NCBI GenBank assembly: GCA_016840385.1
Contig: JAEOSL010000126.1
Coordinates: forward strand, 1 to 9,932
Direction of reading: 5' to 3'
Length of the DNA stretch: 9,932 nt
Source of the DNA: Candidatus Thorarchaeota archaeon
Lineage (GTDB): Archaea; Asgardarchaeota; Thorarchaeia; Thorarchaeales; Thorarchaeaceae
Positions 1-6,980 of this stretch are shown here, in pieces. The notes beneath the pieces are model-generated. The model made no database searches, was not told the origin of the DNA, and saw only the letters and a program-made list of their open reading frames with translations. Every line of letters begins with the position of its first letter. Within the stretch, counting starts at the first letter, position 1. Both the position numbers and the translations under genes were made by a program.

Positions 1-111
1 ATTATGTTCCTCGTTTTAGCATTCACCGTCACCATTCTATGGGGTAGCTTCAGAACTCGGCGCCATTCGTCAAGAGCAGAAGCTGAAGAAAAAATCAGAA
101 TGACTGAGTAA
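1..111 (+). CDS. C-terminal end of a membrane protein (partial, 5' cut by window edge)
   Basis: An open frame runs from the first base to the TAA at 109-111, giving 36 residues. The first 17 or so are hydrophobic (IMFLVLAFTVTILWGSF) and look like a last transmembrane helix. A basic stretch (RTRRHSSR) and a short charged tail follow. By the positive-inside rule the C-terminus would be cytoplasmic. Too little is visible to name a family. An inverted repeat at 132-157 lies just downstream and could end its transcript. An internal ATG at base 4 exists, but no ribosome site can be seen, so I treat this as the tail of a longer gene. Confidence 0.55.
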   Translation: MMFLVLAFTVTILWGSFRTRRHSSRAEAEEKIRMTE

Positions 112-131
112 TTTCTGAAGACTGAAAATGG

Positions 132-157
132 TGGATAGTCAGTGATCAGGCTATCCA
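132..157. terminator. 7-bp inverted repeat between the edge gene and the MBL gene (terminator or operator)
   Basis: TGGATAG (132-138) is exactly complementary to CTATCCA (151-157), with a 12-base spacer that itself contains the palindrome TGATCA. A T-rich stretch (ttacttattttc) follows from 162. It could act as a terminator hairpin for the upstream gene. It could also be an operator for the hydrolase gene that starts 35 bases later. The sequence alone does not decide between these. Confidence 0.35.
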
Positions 158-191
158 ACCGTTACTTATTTTCTAAAGTGAGGTTTTTTAT

Positions 192-1103
192 TTGACTCAC
201 ATCGAAATAGGACCGCATCTCTTTCTTGTGATTGGTGGAACATTTCCTAGATGCAACACTTTGGTTGCTATCGATGAGGAAATTGCTGTTATCGACCCTG
301 GATGCAATGTGGAGGACCTTCGTGCACTACTACAGCAAAACAATCTAGTCTTGAGAGATATCGATACAGTCATTCTCAGTCACATCCACCCAGATCATAT
401 CACTCATGCCATGCGATTGAATCGGCTCTCAAATTGTCGAATTGCAGCAAATGAAATTACAGCACCCTTATTTGATGATAAAGAGAAGATGAAGGAGTTT
501 CTTGGATTTCATAAAGGACAACCGGTTCGAGAGATGTGGGAACAATTAGTCAATTCCAAAATGTATGGCTGCTTGGATGAGGGTAAAGTTGATGAAGTCC
601 TTCATGACGGGGATAAGTTCACTCTTGGTAACATAACACTGAGGATGCTCTATACACCAGGTCATCTCCCGGATCACATGTGCATTGAGATTCTTGAATC
701 AAACATTGTGTATGGTTCGGATATTGATCTTACAGAGTTTGGACCATACTATGGTCATCCAAATTCCTCAATCCCAGAATTCAAAGAATCAATTCAAAAA
801 TTACAGCAGAAGGATTATCGTGCACTCATTAGCGGGCATCTAAAGAATCCAGTAGTGGAAGATTACAAAACAGCATTGGATGCATTTGGACGACAATTCG
901 ACATTAGAGAGGATATGATACTGGCTGCAATCATGGGAGGAGCAAGTTCGGTTCCAGAAATTACTATGAATCCAATCATCTATCCTTCACTCACTCATCC
1001 AGTCTTCATGCAATTTGAAACCTGGATGGTTGAGCACCACGTCACATCCCTCATCGAACTGAATTTAGTAGAGGAGAAGAAAGGAAATCTTATTCCAGTC
1101 TAA
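192..1103 (+). CDS. MBL-fold metallo-hydrolase with C-terminal winged helix (LACTB2-like)
   Basis: This 303-residue protein has the full metallo-beta-lactamase metal-binding set: H64-x-H66-x-D68-H69 (SHIHPDH), H158 in TPGH, D177 in YGSDID and H216 in SGH. The first ~220 residues form the alpha-beta-beta-alpha hydrolase core expected to bind two metal ions, often zinc, and to hydrolyse esters, thioesters or RNA. Residues ~232-303 resemble the winged-helix tail of LACTB2-type enzymes (family knowledge). The substrate cannot be told from sequence. The start is TTG at 192, with GAGGT at 180-184 placed correctly; no ATG lies near the conserved N-terminus. It converges with the methyltransferase gene at 1137, leaving 33 bases between stops. 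A diverged copy of its last ~36 codons recurs at 1903-2016 (see the mini-ORF). Confidence 0.88.
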   Translation: MTHIEIGPHLFLVIGGTFPRCNTLVAIDEEIAVIDPGCNVEDLRALLQQNNLVLRDIDTVILSHIHPDHITHAMRLNRLSNCRIAANEITAPLFDDKEKMKEFLGFHKGQPVREMWEQLVNSKMYGCLDEGKVDEVLHDGDKFTLGNITLRMLYTPGHLPDHMCIEILESNIVYGSDIDLTEFGPYYGHPNSSIPEFKESIQKLQQKDYRALISGHLKNPVVEDYKTALDAFGRQFDIREDMILAAIMGGASSVPEITMNPIIYPSLTHPVFMQFETWMVEHHVTSLIELNLVEEKKGNLIPV

Positions 1104-1119
1104 TCGTTTCTGAGATTAG
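1100..1119. terminator. Candidate two-way hairpin between convergent genes
   Basis: CTAATC (1100-1105) pairs perfectly with GATTAG (1114-1119) across an 8-base loop. The left arm includes the stop codon of the MBL gene. It lies in the 33-base gap between two convergent genes, where a terminator would be expected. The stem is short and has no strong T-run behind it, so this is tentative. Confidence 0.25.
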
Positions 1120-1136
1120 TTCCAGTTTCAAATGAG

Positions 1137-1793
1137 CTAGGGGAAAAGTAACAAGCTCGTGTATAGAATAACTATAGGAATGATTAGGCATAGAATCGCC
1201 TCAATTAGTCTGGATTTGAAATTCACAAGAGGAATAAGAAACCCAACTTGATTCTGATATGCATCCCACGTAGGACCAAACAGCTTACTCAAATGTAGCT
1301 CTTCAATCCACGCTATTCCAACATATGCAACTAACATTGCTATCCATAAAAGAATAGTCTGATCGACCGTTAACCAACCAATTCCAAATGTGTTTTGCAG
1401 AATCCACACACTCTGGAACGTCAGAATAAATGTGAATATTGTCACACTGAAATATTGAGGGTGTCGAACAAATCTGTAAGGTCCTGTTGTTACCAGACCC
1501 GCTTGTCTTTTTCGCCGCCAAAGATAGGTAACACAATAGATGAATAGAATGAGTGATCCAAAGATTGCAGCTAGATTGAAGACATTCTCTGGGTATATCG
1601 TTGCCTGCAGATTTCCAATTAGGCCAACAAGATAGAATAGAAACGGGAGAGTCATGATTCCGCCCCAGAAAGGAGGAATGGAAGACACCAAAGGAAGCAG
1701 ATAGCTAGTTGCACCAAGGACACCCATCTTCGCCTGATCTCGCTTACTCTCACTTATTGTCTGTGAATCGCTTACGTCACTCACCTCTAACAC
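1137..1793 (-). CDS. ICMT/PEMT-family membrane methyltransferase, copy 1
   Basis: This 218-residue multi-pass membrane protein belongs to the isoprenylcysteine carboxyl methyltransferase / phospholipid methyltransferase superfamily. It carries the family signature GPYRFVRHPQY (residues 104-114), then the glutamate pair E164-E165 and a basic/aromatic stretch (LHLSKLFGPTWDAYQ, 166-180), which bind S-adenosylmethionine in known members. Hydrophobic segments lie at about 43-62, 70-92, 112-134, 143-163 and 196-217. The methyl acceptor is unknown; lipids, prenyl-cysteine or thiols are possible. The predicted start is GTG (1791-1793), preceded only by a weak AGGG. GTG at codon 4 is an alternative, while ATG at codon 23 would remove sequence that aligns with copy 2. 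The palindrome at 1856-1867 lies about 63 bases upstream. It is a paralogue of the gene at 1978-2673. Confidence 0.85.
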   Translation of the reverse strand: MLEVSDVSDSQTISESKRDQAKMGVLGATSYLLPLVSSIPPFWGGIMTLPFLFYLVGLIGNLQATIYPENVFNLAAIFGSLILFIYCVTYLWRRKRQAGLVTTGPYRFVRHPQYFSVTIFTFILTFQSVWILQNTFGIGWLTVDQTILLWIAMLVAYVGIAWIEELHLSKLFGPTWDAYQNQVGFLIPLVNFKSRLIEAILCLIIPIVILYTSLLLFP

Positions 1794-1853
1794 CTAGCCC
1801 TATTTTGACGTTCAAGATTTTTAAACATTGATTTGTGCGTAAGACATCTTCCA

Positions 1854-1870
1854 TATAACTATAGTTAATA
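1854..1870. promoter_or_regulatory. Promoter palindrome, copy 1 (TAACTATAGTTA)
   Basis: TAACTATAGTTA at 1856-1867 is a perfect 12-base palindrome within TATAACTATAGTTAATA. The same 17 bases with one change occur at 2725-2741. Each copy lies upstream of a methyltransferase gene on the - strand and exactly 29 bases before an ATG on the + strand (1900 here). The TATAAC core could be a TATA box and the dyad a repressor site overlapping it. That role is inferred from position and conservation. Confidence 0.5.
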
Positions 1871-1899
1871 TAGCGTGTTGCAAATGGGAAGCGACCGTC

Positions 1900-2016
1900 A
1901 TGACGAATCCAGTATTCCTTCAATTTGAATCGGGGATGATTGAGCATCATGTAGAGTCTCTTCTTACTAATGGCCTATTAGAGAAGGATAATTCCGGTAA
2001 GATTCGTTGCCCATAA
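1900..2016 (+). pseudogene. 38-codon chimeric mini-ORF: promoter and start of the thioredoxin-domain gene joined to a copy of the MBL C-terminus
   Basis: ATG at 1900 opens 38 codons ending at TAA 2014-2016. From codon 2 on the product (beginning MTNPVFLQFESGMIEHHV) aligns without gaps to MBL residues 268 onward (THPVFMQFETWMVEHHV), with 16 of the first 29 positions identical and several conservative changes. DNA identity over the first 50 aligned bases is 38/50 by hand count. The ATG and the ATGAC around it sit 29 bases after a palindrome copy, the same spacing as the real start at 2771, and 13 of the 29 leader bases match. I read it as the fused junction of a tandem duplication. The MBL metal-binding core is absent, so it cannot be a hydrolase. 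It covers part of a winged helix. The frame is intact, so expression of a small peptide is possible but unproven. Its end overlaps the 3' end of the gene at 1978-2673 by 39 bases. Confidence 0.6.
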
Positions 2017-2673
2017 GAGAATTTGCAGCATGACGATTGGAAGAATAATCCCAATTAAAACTTCAACAGAATCACGTGATGATTTGATTCCAGGAAAGAA
2101 GTAACCAGTGTTTTCTTTGTAGATATTCCATTGCTGAGAATATTCCTTCTTCAAATACCTCTCTTCGATCTTTGCAATCAATGTGTAACTCGTCAACATA
2201 ACTAACCAGATAATCTGAGTTTCAGTGGCAGTAAACAAACTCATACCAGAAGTCTGTAGAATCCAAACACTTTGTAGAGTCATAACTCCTGTAAGTATGA
2301 TGAAAGCAAGATATTGAGGATGCCTAACATATCTATACGGACCACCTGTTACTAGATCACTTACTTTGTTTCTATGAAGATTGACAATAGCCCACACGAG
2401 AAATACAAGAGTGATAATTACACATGTAGTCATAACAAAAATAGCCGGGTTAGCTAGATTGGGTAATGGTATAGGGTACATGGGACCACCAATTAGAATG
2501 AAGTATATGTGGAAAAAGAAGGGCATTATCATTATACCCATCCACCAAGTTGCATTGGGAAGTGTAGTCAAAAAGGGGAAACTGTAACTGGTAGCACTTG
2601 TAATCCAAAGTACAAAACGTTCTCGCCTATTTTCTTTCTTTGATGTAGTTTCTTCATTCATGCTCCTAACCAC
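1978..2673 (-). CDS. ICMT/PEMT-family membrane methyltransferase, copy 2
   Basis: This 231-residue paralogue of the gene at 1137-1793 has the same signature, GPYRYVRHPQY (111-121), the glutamate pair E170-E171 and the following basic/aromatic stretch (RYLKKEYSQQWNIY). Hydrophobic segments lie near 46-63, 77-98, 122-139, 149-168 and 203-231. The two copies align along their length, including the N-terminal TSYSFPFL/TSYLLPLV region and the SVWILQ motif after the signature. It is expected to move a methyl group from S-adenosylmethionine to an unknown membrane-associated acceptor. The start is uncertain: GTG at 2671-2673 has no clear ribosome site, and ATG at 2659-2661 (codon 5) has AGGAG only one base away. 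It is divergent from the thioredoxin-domain gene, and both probably share the promoter region around 2725-2741. Its 3' end overlaps the mini-ORF. Confidence 0.85.
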   Translation of the reverse strand: MVRSMNEETTSKKENRRERFVLWITSATSYSFPFLTTLPNATWWMGIMIMPFFFHIYFILIGGPMYPIPLPNLANPAIFVMTTCVIITLVFLVWAIVNLHRNKVSDLVTGGPYRYVRHPQYLAFIILTGVMTLQSVWILQTSGMSLFTATETQIIWLVMLTSYTLIAKIEERYLKKEYSQQWNIYKENTGYFFPGIKSSRDSVEVLIGIILPIVMLQILLWATNLTGIILL

Positions 2674-2724
2674 TCATCTTATCTAAAAATGTAATAAATG
2701 GTTTAGTTTCCCAGTATTTTGTCG

Positions 2725-2741
2725 TATAACTATTGTTAATA
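2725..2741. promoter_or_regulatory. Promoter palindrome, copy 2, in the divergent promoter region (TAACTATTGTTA)
   Basis: TATAACTATTGTTAATA differs by one base from 1854-1870; the 12-base dyad at 2727-2738 is imperfect only at its centre. It lies between the - strand methyltransferase and the + strand thioredoxin-domain gene, 29 bases before the ATG at 2771. Read as a TATA box, TATAAC would place transcription start near 2754, leaving a short leader that still holds the SD site. A bidirectional promoter with an operator dyad is the simplest reading. Confidence 0.5.
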
Positions 2742-2770
2742 AGAATAGTTTCAAAATTAACGGGAGGGTT

Positions 2771-4882
2771 ATGACAAGCACAAAAGAAACCAAACAGAGC
2801 AATCGTTTAGCCAATGAGAAGAGTCCCTATCTATTGCAACATGCAGAAAACCCGGTTGATTGGTATCCCTGGAATGATGAAGCCTTTGAGAGAGCAAAGA
2901 AAGAGAACAAACCAATCTTCCTTTCGATTGGGTATAGCACGTGTCATTGGTGCCATGTTATGGCCCACGAGAGTTTTGAGGATGAAGAAGTTGCATCACT
3001 AATGAATGATGCTTTCGTGAACATCAAGGTAGATCGTGAAGAGCGGCCTGATATCGATGGAGTTTACATGCAGGTTGCCCAAATGATTACTGGTCGAGGT
3101 GGATGGCCTTTGACGATTCTTATGACGCCTGACAAGAAGCCATTCTATGCCGCGACGTACATCCCCAAAGAGAGCAGGTACAATATGCCGGGAATGAAAG
3201 AGCTCGTTCCACGTTTCAAAGGACTTTGGGAAACTGGACAAGGAAAAATCGATGATGTCATCGGGCAAATCGAAGAGGCACTCTCTCGATCCAGTGGGAC
3301 AGGACCCATAGAAGACCTAACTCTTGATGACATCAATCTTGCATACTCACAACTTTTGCAGAGATTTGATGAAGAAAGAGGTGGTTTCGGCTCAGCACCT
3401 AAGTTTCCTTCACCACATAACCTGATGCTAATTCTCAGATACTGGAAGAGAACTGGAGATGAGAAAGCACTATACATGGTAGAGAAAACACTCCAAGAAA
3501 TGAGATTGGGAGGTCTCTTTGATCATCTTGGTTTTGGTTTTCACAGATATTCCACTGATGCGGAATGGTTACTTCCACACTTTGAGAAAATGCTCTATGA
3601 CCAAGCGAGTCTGATGATGGCTTACACAGAAGCATATCAGATTACGAAAAAGTACGAGTATGCAGATGTTGTTCGAGATATATTCGAGTATGTTACGCGA
3701 GACCTGATGAGTCCAGAAGGCGCATTCTATTCTGCAGAAGATGCGGATTCGGAAGGTGAGGAGGGCAAGTTCTATACTTGGTCCCAGAAAGAAATCGAAG
3801 ACACCTTAGAAGGAGAAGTGGCGTCAATCTTCATGCAGGTGTACAATGTTCACAAGGAAGGTAACTTTGATGATGAAGCGACTAGAGAGAAGATTGGTCT
3901 GAATATTCTTCACCTTAAACAGAAGGCCGATATTGTCACAGATTTGACGAATATGGGTAGAGAAGAATTGACCATCCTATTGAATAATGCAAAAACAAAG
4001 TTGTTCATTCGACGGGAAAGGCGAGTGAGACCAAGTCTTGATGATAAAATCCTGACTGACTGGAACGGATTCATGATTGCAGCTTTAGCAAAAGCAGCAG
4101 TAGCGATAGGCGATGAAAAATACAGTGAGGCTGCTGAGAAAGCACTTTCATTCATCCTTGAAACCATGCTCGATGAGAAGCAGGGTCTCTTCCACAGATA
4201 CAAGGATGGAGATGTTGCTATTGGAGCGTTTCTCGACGATTATGCATATTTGATTTGGGCACTACTGGAAATGTACGAGGTAACTTTCAAACCCGAGTAT
4301 CTCGAACAAGCAAAGAATTTGACAGATGATTTGATAGAGAAATTTTGGGATGAAGAAGCTGGGGGATTCTACTTCACAAGCATTAACGCAGAGGAACTAA
4401 TTGTAAGAAAGAAGGATGCCTATAATGGTGCAATGCCTTCAGGAAATTCAGTGTCCATACTTAATCTCATACGATTAGCCAGATTACTAGGGGAAAGCAA
4501 GTACGAAGATTATGCTGTTGAAATTGGTAAAGCATTCTCCGCAGACATCAAACGAGCTCCTTCTGCATACTCGTTGATGATGATAGGACTTGACTTTGCA
4601 ATTGGACCTTCATTCGAGATTGTGATTGCAGGGGATCCAGAGAAAGAAGATACTCGTGAAATGATCAATCAAGTAAGGAAGACGTTCATTCCTCGAAAAG
4701 TCGTACTTCTTAGGGGAACTGAAGAGCAGTCAAAAGCCATCACAGAGCTCGCGCCGTTTACCAAATTCCACGAACCATTACAAGGCAAAGCAACTGCTCA
4801 TGTATGTGTCGACCATAACTGCAAACTACCAACTACCGAATTGAGTCGGATGATGGAACTCTTGGATGAAGAAATTCACTGA
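2771..4882 (+). CDS. DUF255 / YyaL-type thioredoxin-domain protein with a six-hairpin barrel
   Basis: This 703-residue protein is full length for the family (usually ~650-750; human relative SPATA20). The N-terminal ~170 residues are the DUF255 thioredoxin-like domain: the opening [21 protein letters not shown], the redox-type motif C58-H-W-C61-[11 protein letters not shown] (88-97) and GGWP (110-113). The rest, starting around [12 protein letters not shown], is the alpha/alpha-barrel region related to sugar epimerases and six-hairpin glycosidases. The end has the usual C679-x4-C684 pair (CVDHNC). No signal peptide or membrane helix is visible, so it is probably cytoplasmic. The biochemical activity of the family is unsettled; a thiol-redox or sugar-related role is inferred from the domains. 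The start is ATG with GGGAGGG two bases before it. It converges with the C39-like gene, and the two ends overlap by 7 bases. Confidence 0.92.
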   Translation: MTSTKETKQSNRLANEKSPYLLQHAENPVDWYPWNDEAFERAKKENKPIFLSIGYSTCHWCHVMAHESFEDEEVASLMNDAFVNIKVDREERPDIDGVYMQVAQMITGRGGWPLTILMTPDKKPFYAATYIPKESRYNMPGMKELVPRFKGLWETGQGKIDDVIGQIEEALSRSSGTGPIEDLTLDDINLAYSQLLQRFDEERGGFGSAPKFPSPHNLMLILRYWKRTGDEKALYMVEKTLQEMRLGGLFDHLGFGFHRYSTDAEWLLPHFEKMLYDQASLMMAYTEAYQITKKYEYADVVRDIFEYVTRDLMSPEGAFYSAEDADSEGEEGKFYTWSQKEIEDTLEGEVASIFMQVYNVHKEGNFDDEATREKIGLNILHLKQKADIVTDLTNMGREELTILLNNAKTKLFIRRERRVRPSLDDKILTDWNGFMIAALAKAAVAIGDEKYSEAAEKALSFILETMLDEKQGLFHRYKDGDVAIGAFLDDYAYLIWALLEMYEVTFKPEYLEQAKNLTDDLIEKFWDEEAGGFYFTSINAEELIVRKKDAYNGAMPSGNSVSILNLIRLARLLGESKYEDYAVEIGKAFSADIKRAPSAYSLMMIGLDFAIGPSFEIVIAGDPEKEDTREMINQVRKTFIPRKVVLLRGTEEQSKAITELAPFTKFHEPLQGKATAHVCVDHNCKLPTTELSRMMELLDEEIH

Positions 4883-6360
4883 GATGGCTTCTTTCCGGAC
4901 CACCAGAAGAACAGAACCACCATAACTGCAACACCACCAATACCGAAGGCTAGAATTGAGCCGTATTGGGATAGGAAATCATTTGGCCAGAGCAAAGCAA
5001 GTTCATCTCCTGCGGCTTTCCATGAATCAGCTATTCCAAGAAGAGCTGCAGAGATATCTGCGAATTCATCATCATACGGAGCAAAGGCAGCATCGACATC
5101 GCCCGATGCATTATAGGAATCTGCAATAGCCTTGAAAGTTGTAGCTACAAATCCAGTAGCTTTAGTGAGATTTGTTGGATAGATAAGTGTCGAATTGTCC
5201 ACTAATACTTCGAAATGAGGGAGCGCTTGTTCCCCAGCAGCAACAAAGTCAGTCAGGTCAGTATCAGTCATTATTGCAGGTAAAGCTTCGAGAGCAGTAC
5301 GGTATGACAAGTATTGCAGAGTAACTTGAGCCTCGAGACCTAAACCTATGAACATGATTGCAGAAGCCTTGAAATTAACTTCATTATCAATTCCATCAAA
5401 GACTGAGAGAAATGCCTTGATACCTGTTGGCGTCATATCAGTACTCATTGTTCGAAATGCAGTTTCACCAAATTTGCCAACAAAGGCGTTTGCACTATTT
5501 GGAGAATATATCGTTCCAACACCCAACAACTTGTCTCTGATCAACGGACCAATACTACCATCAACTGCACCAGGAATATCAGCACTTGGTAGGAATGTAT
5601 TCGATATGTAGTACCGATTTTCCCACGCAGTGTTCAAAGCTGAATAAGTGATAACTGAATAGTTACCCCGCCCATCATCAGGATAACCGAAGTCATCACC
5701 AAATGAACCAACTCCGGGATCAAGGTAAGTTGCTGTGTGTTCTGTATCGTTATATCCTACAAGCAATATACCATGTCCTCCACCAGAGAGACCTTCAGCT
5801 CGTAGAATATCATAGTCTGGTGCAGGAAGCCAAGATGGATCAACACTAATCAGCAAGGGATAACCTGAATCAATGGTATCTCTCATTAAATCAAATGCCT
5901 CGGTTTCTCCATCAACAATGCCAATTGTGAGACCTTCACTCTCCCAAACCTGAACGTTCTGTTCCAGATTAGGAATACCCGCATCGACGTAGAGAGTATA
6001 GTCTAAACCATAGAGATCAGCAAGATAGTTAGTTGGTTGAGCTTGGCTGTAAAGGGCACCGGGAATCATTAACAGAGTATCATTGATGTTGAAGTAAGCA
6101 AAGGAGAACCCAATGGATGAAGCTGCGAACACGTCATAGAGAGAAACATCAGCACCAGCGTATTGCATTGCCATTGCTGTTGCGGCCCATGCGCAGAATC
6201 CATTGATCTCCTGCCAAACATATGGCACCGATGGCAAGATTGCTTCATCAGCGGGTGTATAGGACGTTTCTGAAATTGGATAATCAGAGAAGGAATTCGC
6301 TACTATAGGTGTAAGTAGCAGAAATGTCATGAGTATAATCATTGCTGGTAGTTTTCTCAA
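4876..6360 (-). CDS. Secreted, membrane-anchored C39-like papain-fold peptidase
   Basis: This 494-residue protein starts with a signal peptide (RK, then a hydrophobic core to about residue 20) and ends with a transmembrane helix (~466-487) and a short basic tail (SGKKPSQ), so most of it would be outside the cell and tethered. Residues ~43-260 match the C39-like papain fold, with catalytic-type residues in order: Q50 (oxyanion) five residues before C56 (GFCAWAA), H196 in [11 protein letters not shown] and D214 in YLDPG. Residues ~265-460 are a mostly helical region I do not recognise. It lacks the ABC-transporter parts of bacteriocin exporters, so cleavage or deamidation of an extracellular peptide is only a guess. 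The start is TTG (6358-6360), with GGAG nine bases upstream and an in-frame TAG just before; ATG at codon 7 would cut into the signal peptide. It is divergent from the PPC-domain gene. Confidence 0.82.
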   Translation of the reverse strand: MRKLPAMIILMTFLLLTPIVANSFSDYPISETSYTPADEAILPSVPYVWQEINGFCAWAATAMAMQYAGADVSLYDVFAASSIGFSFAYFNINDTLLMIPGALYSQAQPTNYLADLYGLDYTLYVDAGIPNLEQNVQVWESEGLTIGIVDGETEAFDLMRDTIDSGYPLLISVDPSWLPAPDYDILRAEGLSGGGHGILLVGYNDTEHTATYLDPGVGSFGDDFGYPDDGRGNYSVITYSALNTAWENRYYISNTFLPSADIPGAVDGSIGPLIRDKLLGVGTIYSPNSANAFVGKFGETAFRTMSTDMTPTGIKAFLSVFDGIDNEVNFKASAIMFIGLGLEAQVTLQYLSYRTALEALPAIMTDTDLTDFVAAGEQALPHFEVLVDNSTLIYPTNLTKATGFVATTFKAIADSYNASGDVDAAFAPYDDEFADISAALLGIADSWKAAGDELALLWPNDFLSQYGSILAFGIGGVAVMVVLFFWWSGKKPSQ

Positions 6361-6505
6361 TTGCTAGGTCTCCAGACTCTGGTTTTGTTGGAGCAATCAT
6401 AAGCTTGTCGATTGAGCAGTGAATGTATCATCAGATTTCCTCTGACGGAGTAACAATTATCTCCTTGTTTGTATCCATCTGTCCTTGTTCAAGGAGCATT
6501 GAAGA
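6361..6505. promoter_or_regulatory. Divergent promoter region between the C39-like and PPC-domain genes
   Basis: These 145 bases carry both ribosome sites: GGAG of the - strand gene (complement of 6370-6373) and AAGGAG of the + strand gene (6491-6496). Both are nine bases from a TTG start. A small inverted repeat, TCAGA/TCTGA with a 5-base spacer, lies near the middle at 6431-6445 and could be an operator for both genes. I see no convincing TATA box in either direction. Confidence 0.4.
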
Positions 6506-6913
6506 TTGAATCGTGGCAATATGACAATTGCAGTTATTCTAATCATTATAGTCGGAGTTGGGATTGTTGGCTATTCGTTTACAATAGAACAACCTACACC
6601 AGTTGTAATCGACCCCAACGCAACATTCTCAGGATTTATCGAAACAGAGCAAGAGAGTCGTTATCATTCAATGCGTGTTTCGGAGAATGTTACAGGAATC
6701 CATTTCATTCTCAAGTGTGGTTGGAATGATTTTGATATCTATGGCCGCTTAGGAGCTCTACCCTCAAGAAGTTACAATCATTTTTCAGGCACTGCATCAG
6801 GAGGGGAAGATTTCTACTACGAGGATCCTGAGCCGGGTATATGGCATCTGATGATCTATACATATTCAGGTTATGGTCATTATGATCTTATCGTAGAATT
6901 CGATTACGAGTAG
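6506..6913 (+). CDS. Membrane-anchored single PPC-domain protein
   Basis: This 135-residue protein has an N-terminal hydrophobic segment (residues 7-24) that serves as a signal anchor or signal peptide, a short linker (~25-38), then one beta-rich domain (~40-133). That domain matches the pattern of the bacterial pre-peptidase C-terminal (PPC) fold: FSGFIE at the start, DFDIYGRLGALPSRSYN in the middle (compare DLYVR-G-P---SYD), GGEDFYYEDPEPGIWHLMIY, and YDLIVEF at the end. PPC domains usually hang on secreted peptidases and aid secretion, folding or surface binding; here the domain stands alone next to a peptidase-like gene. The start is TTG (6506) with AAGGAG nine bases upstream; ATG at codon 6 has no ribosome site. 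The radical-SAM gene follows after 67 bases on the same strand. Confidence 0.75.
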   Translation: MNRGNMTIAVILIIIVGVGIVGYSFTIEQPTPVVIDPNATFSGFIETEQESRYHSMRVSENVTGIHFILKCGWNDFDIYGRLGALPSRSYNHFSGTASGGEDFYYEDPEPGIWHLMIYTYSGYGHYDLIVEFDYE

Positions 6914-6930
6914 ACAGCTCAAAGACAACC

Positions 6931-6971
6931 TTTATGCAATCATCGTTGAGAGAAAGAAACTGCTCTAGGAG
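6931..6971 (+). promoter_or_regulatory. Possible TATA box and SD site for the radical-SAM gene
   Basis: TTTATG at 6931-6936 lies about 50 bases before the TTG start at 6981 and would give a leader of roughly 20 bases. AGGAG at 6967-6971 is nine bases from that TTG, the same layout as in the PPC-domain and C39-like genes, and it decides the start. The TATA assignment is weak; the SD site is clear. The gene may also be read through from the PPC-domain gene. Confidence 0.35.
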
Positions 6972-6980
6972 TGTTATCTG

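Larger units (their letters stand above)
991..2775. repeat. Old tandem duplication of about 0.9 kb (units ~991-1904 and ~1905-2775)
   Basis: Each unit holds, in order, the MBL 3' end (+), an ICMT/PEMT methyltransferase (-), the TAACTATxGTTA promoter palindrome, and a + strand ATGAC exactly 29 bases after it. In the left unit the MBL part is the end of the complete gene; in the right unit only that 3' end exists. In the right unit the ATGAC opens the thioredoxin-domain gene; in the left unit it runs straight into the second MBL tail at ~1905. This is the order a simple tandem duplication would give if one breakpoint lay in the last ~110 bases of the MBL gene and the other just after the thioredoxin-domain start codon. 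The copies are well diverged, so the event is old and the exact breakpoints are approximate. Confidence 0.6.

Noticed and set aside
3145..3477. 110-codon - strand frame inside the thioredoxin-domain gene
   Set aside because: It is a shadow of a well-supported conserved gene; the translation shows no domain features.
5348..5611. 87-codon + strand frame inside the C39-like gene
   Set aside because: It is a shadow frame of a gene whose catalytic motifs are clear on the other strand.
4876..6360. Bacteriocin exporter peptidase (C39 of ABC transporters)
   Set aside because: There is no transporter or ATP-binding region; the protein has a signal peptide and a single C-terminal anchor.
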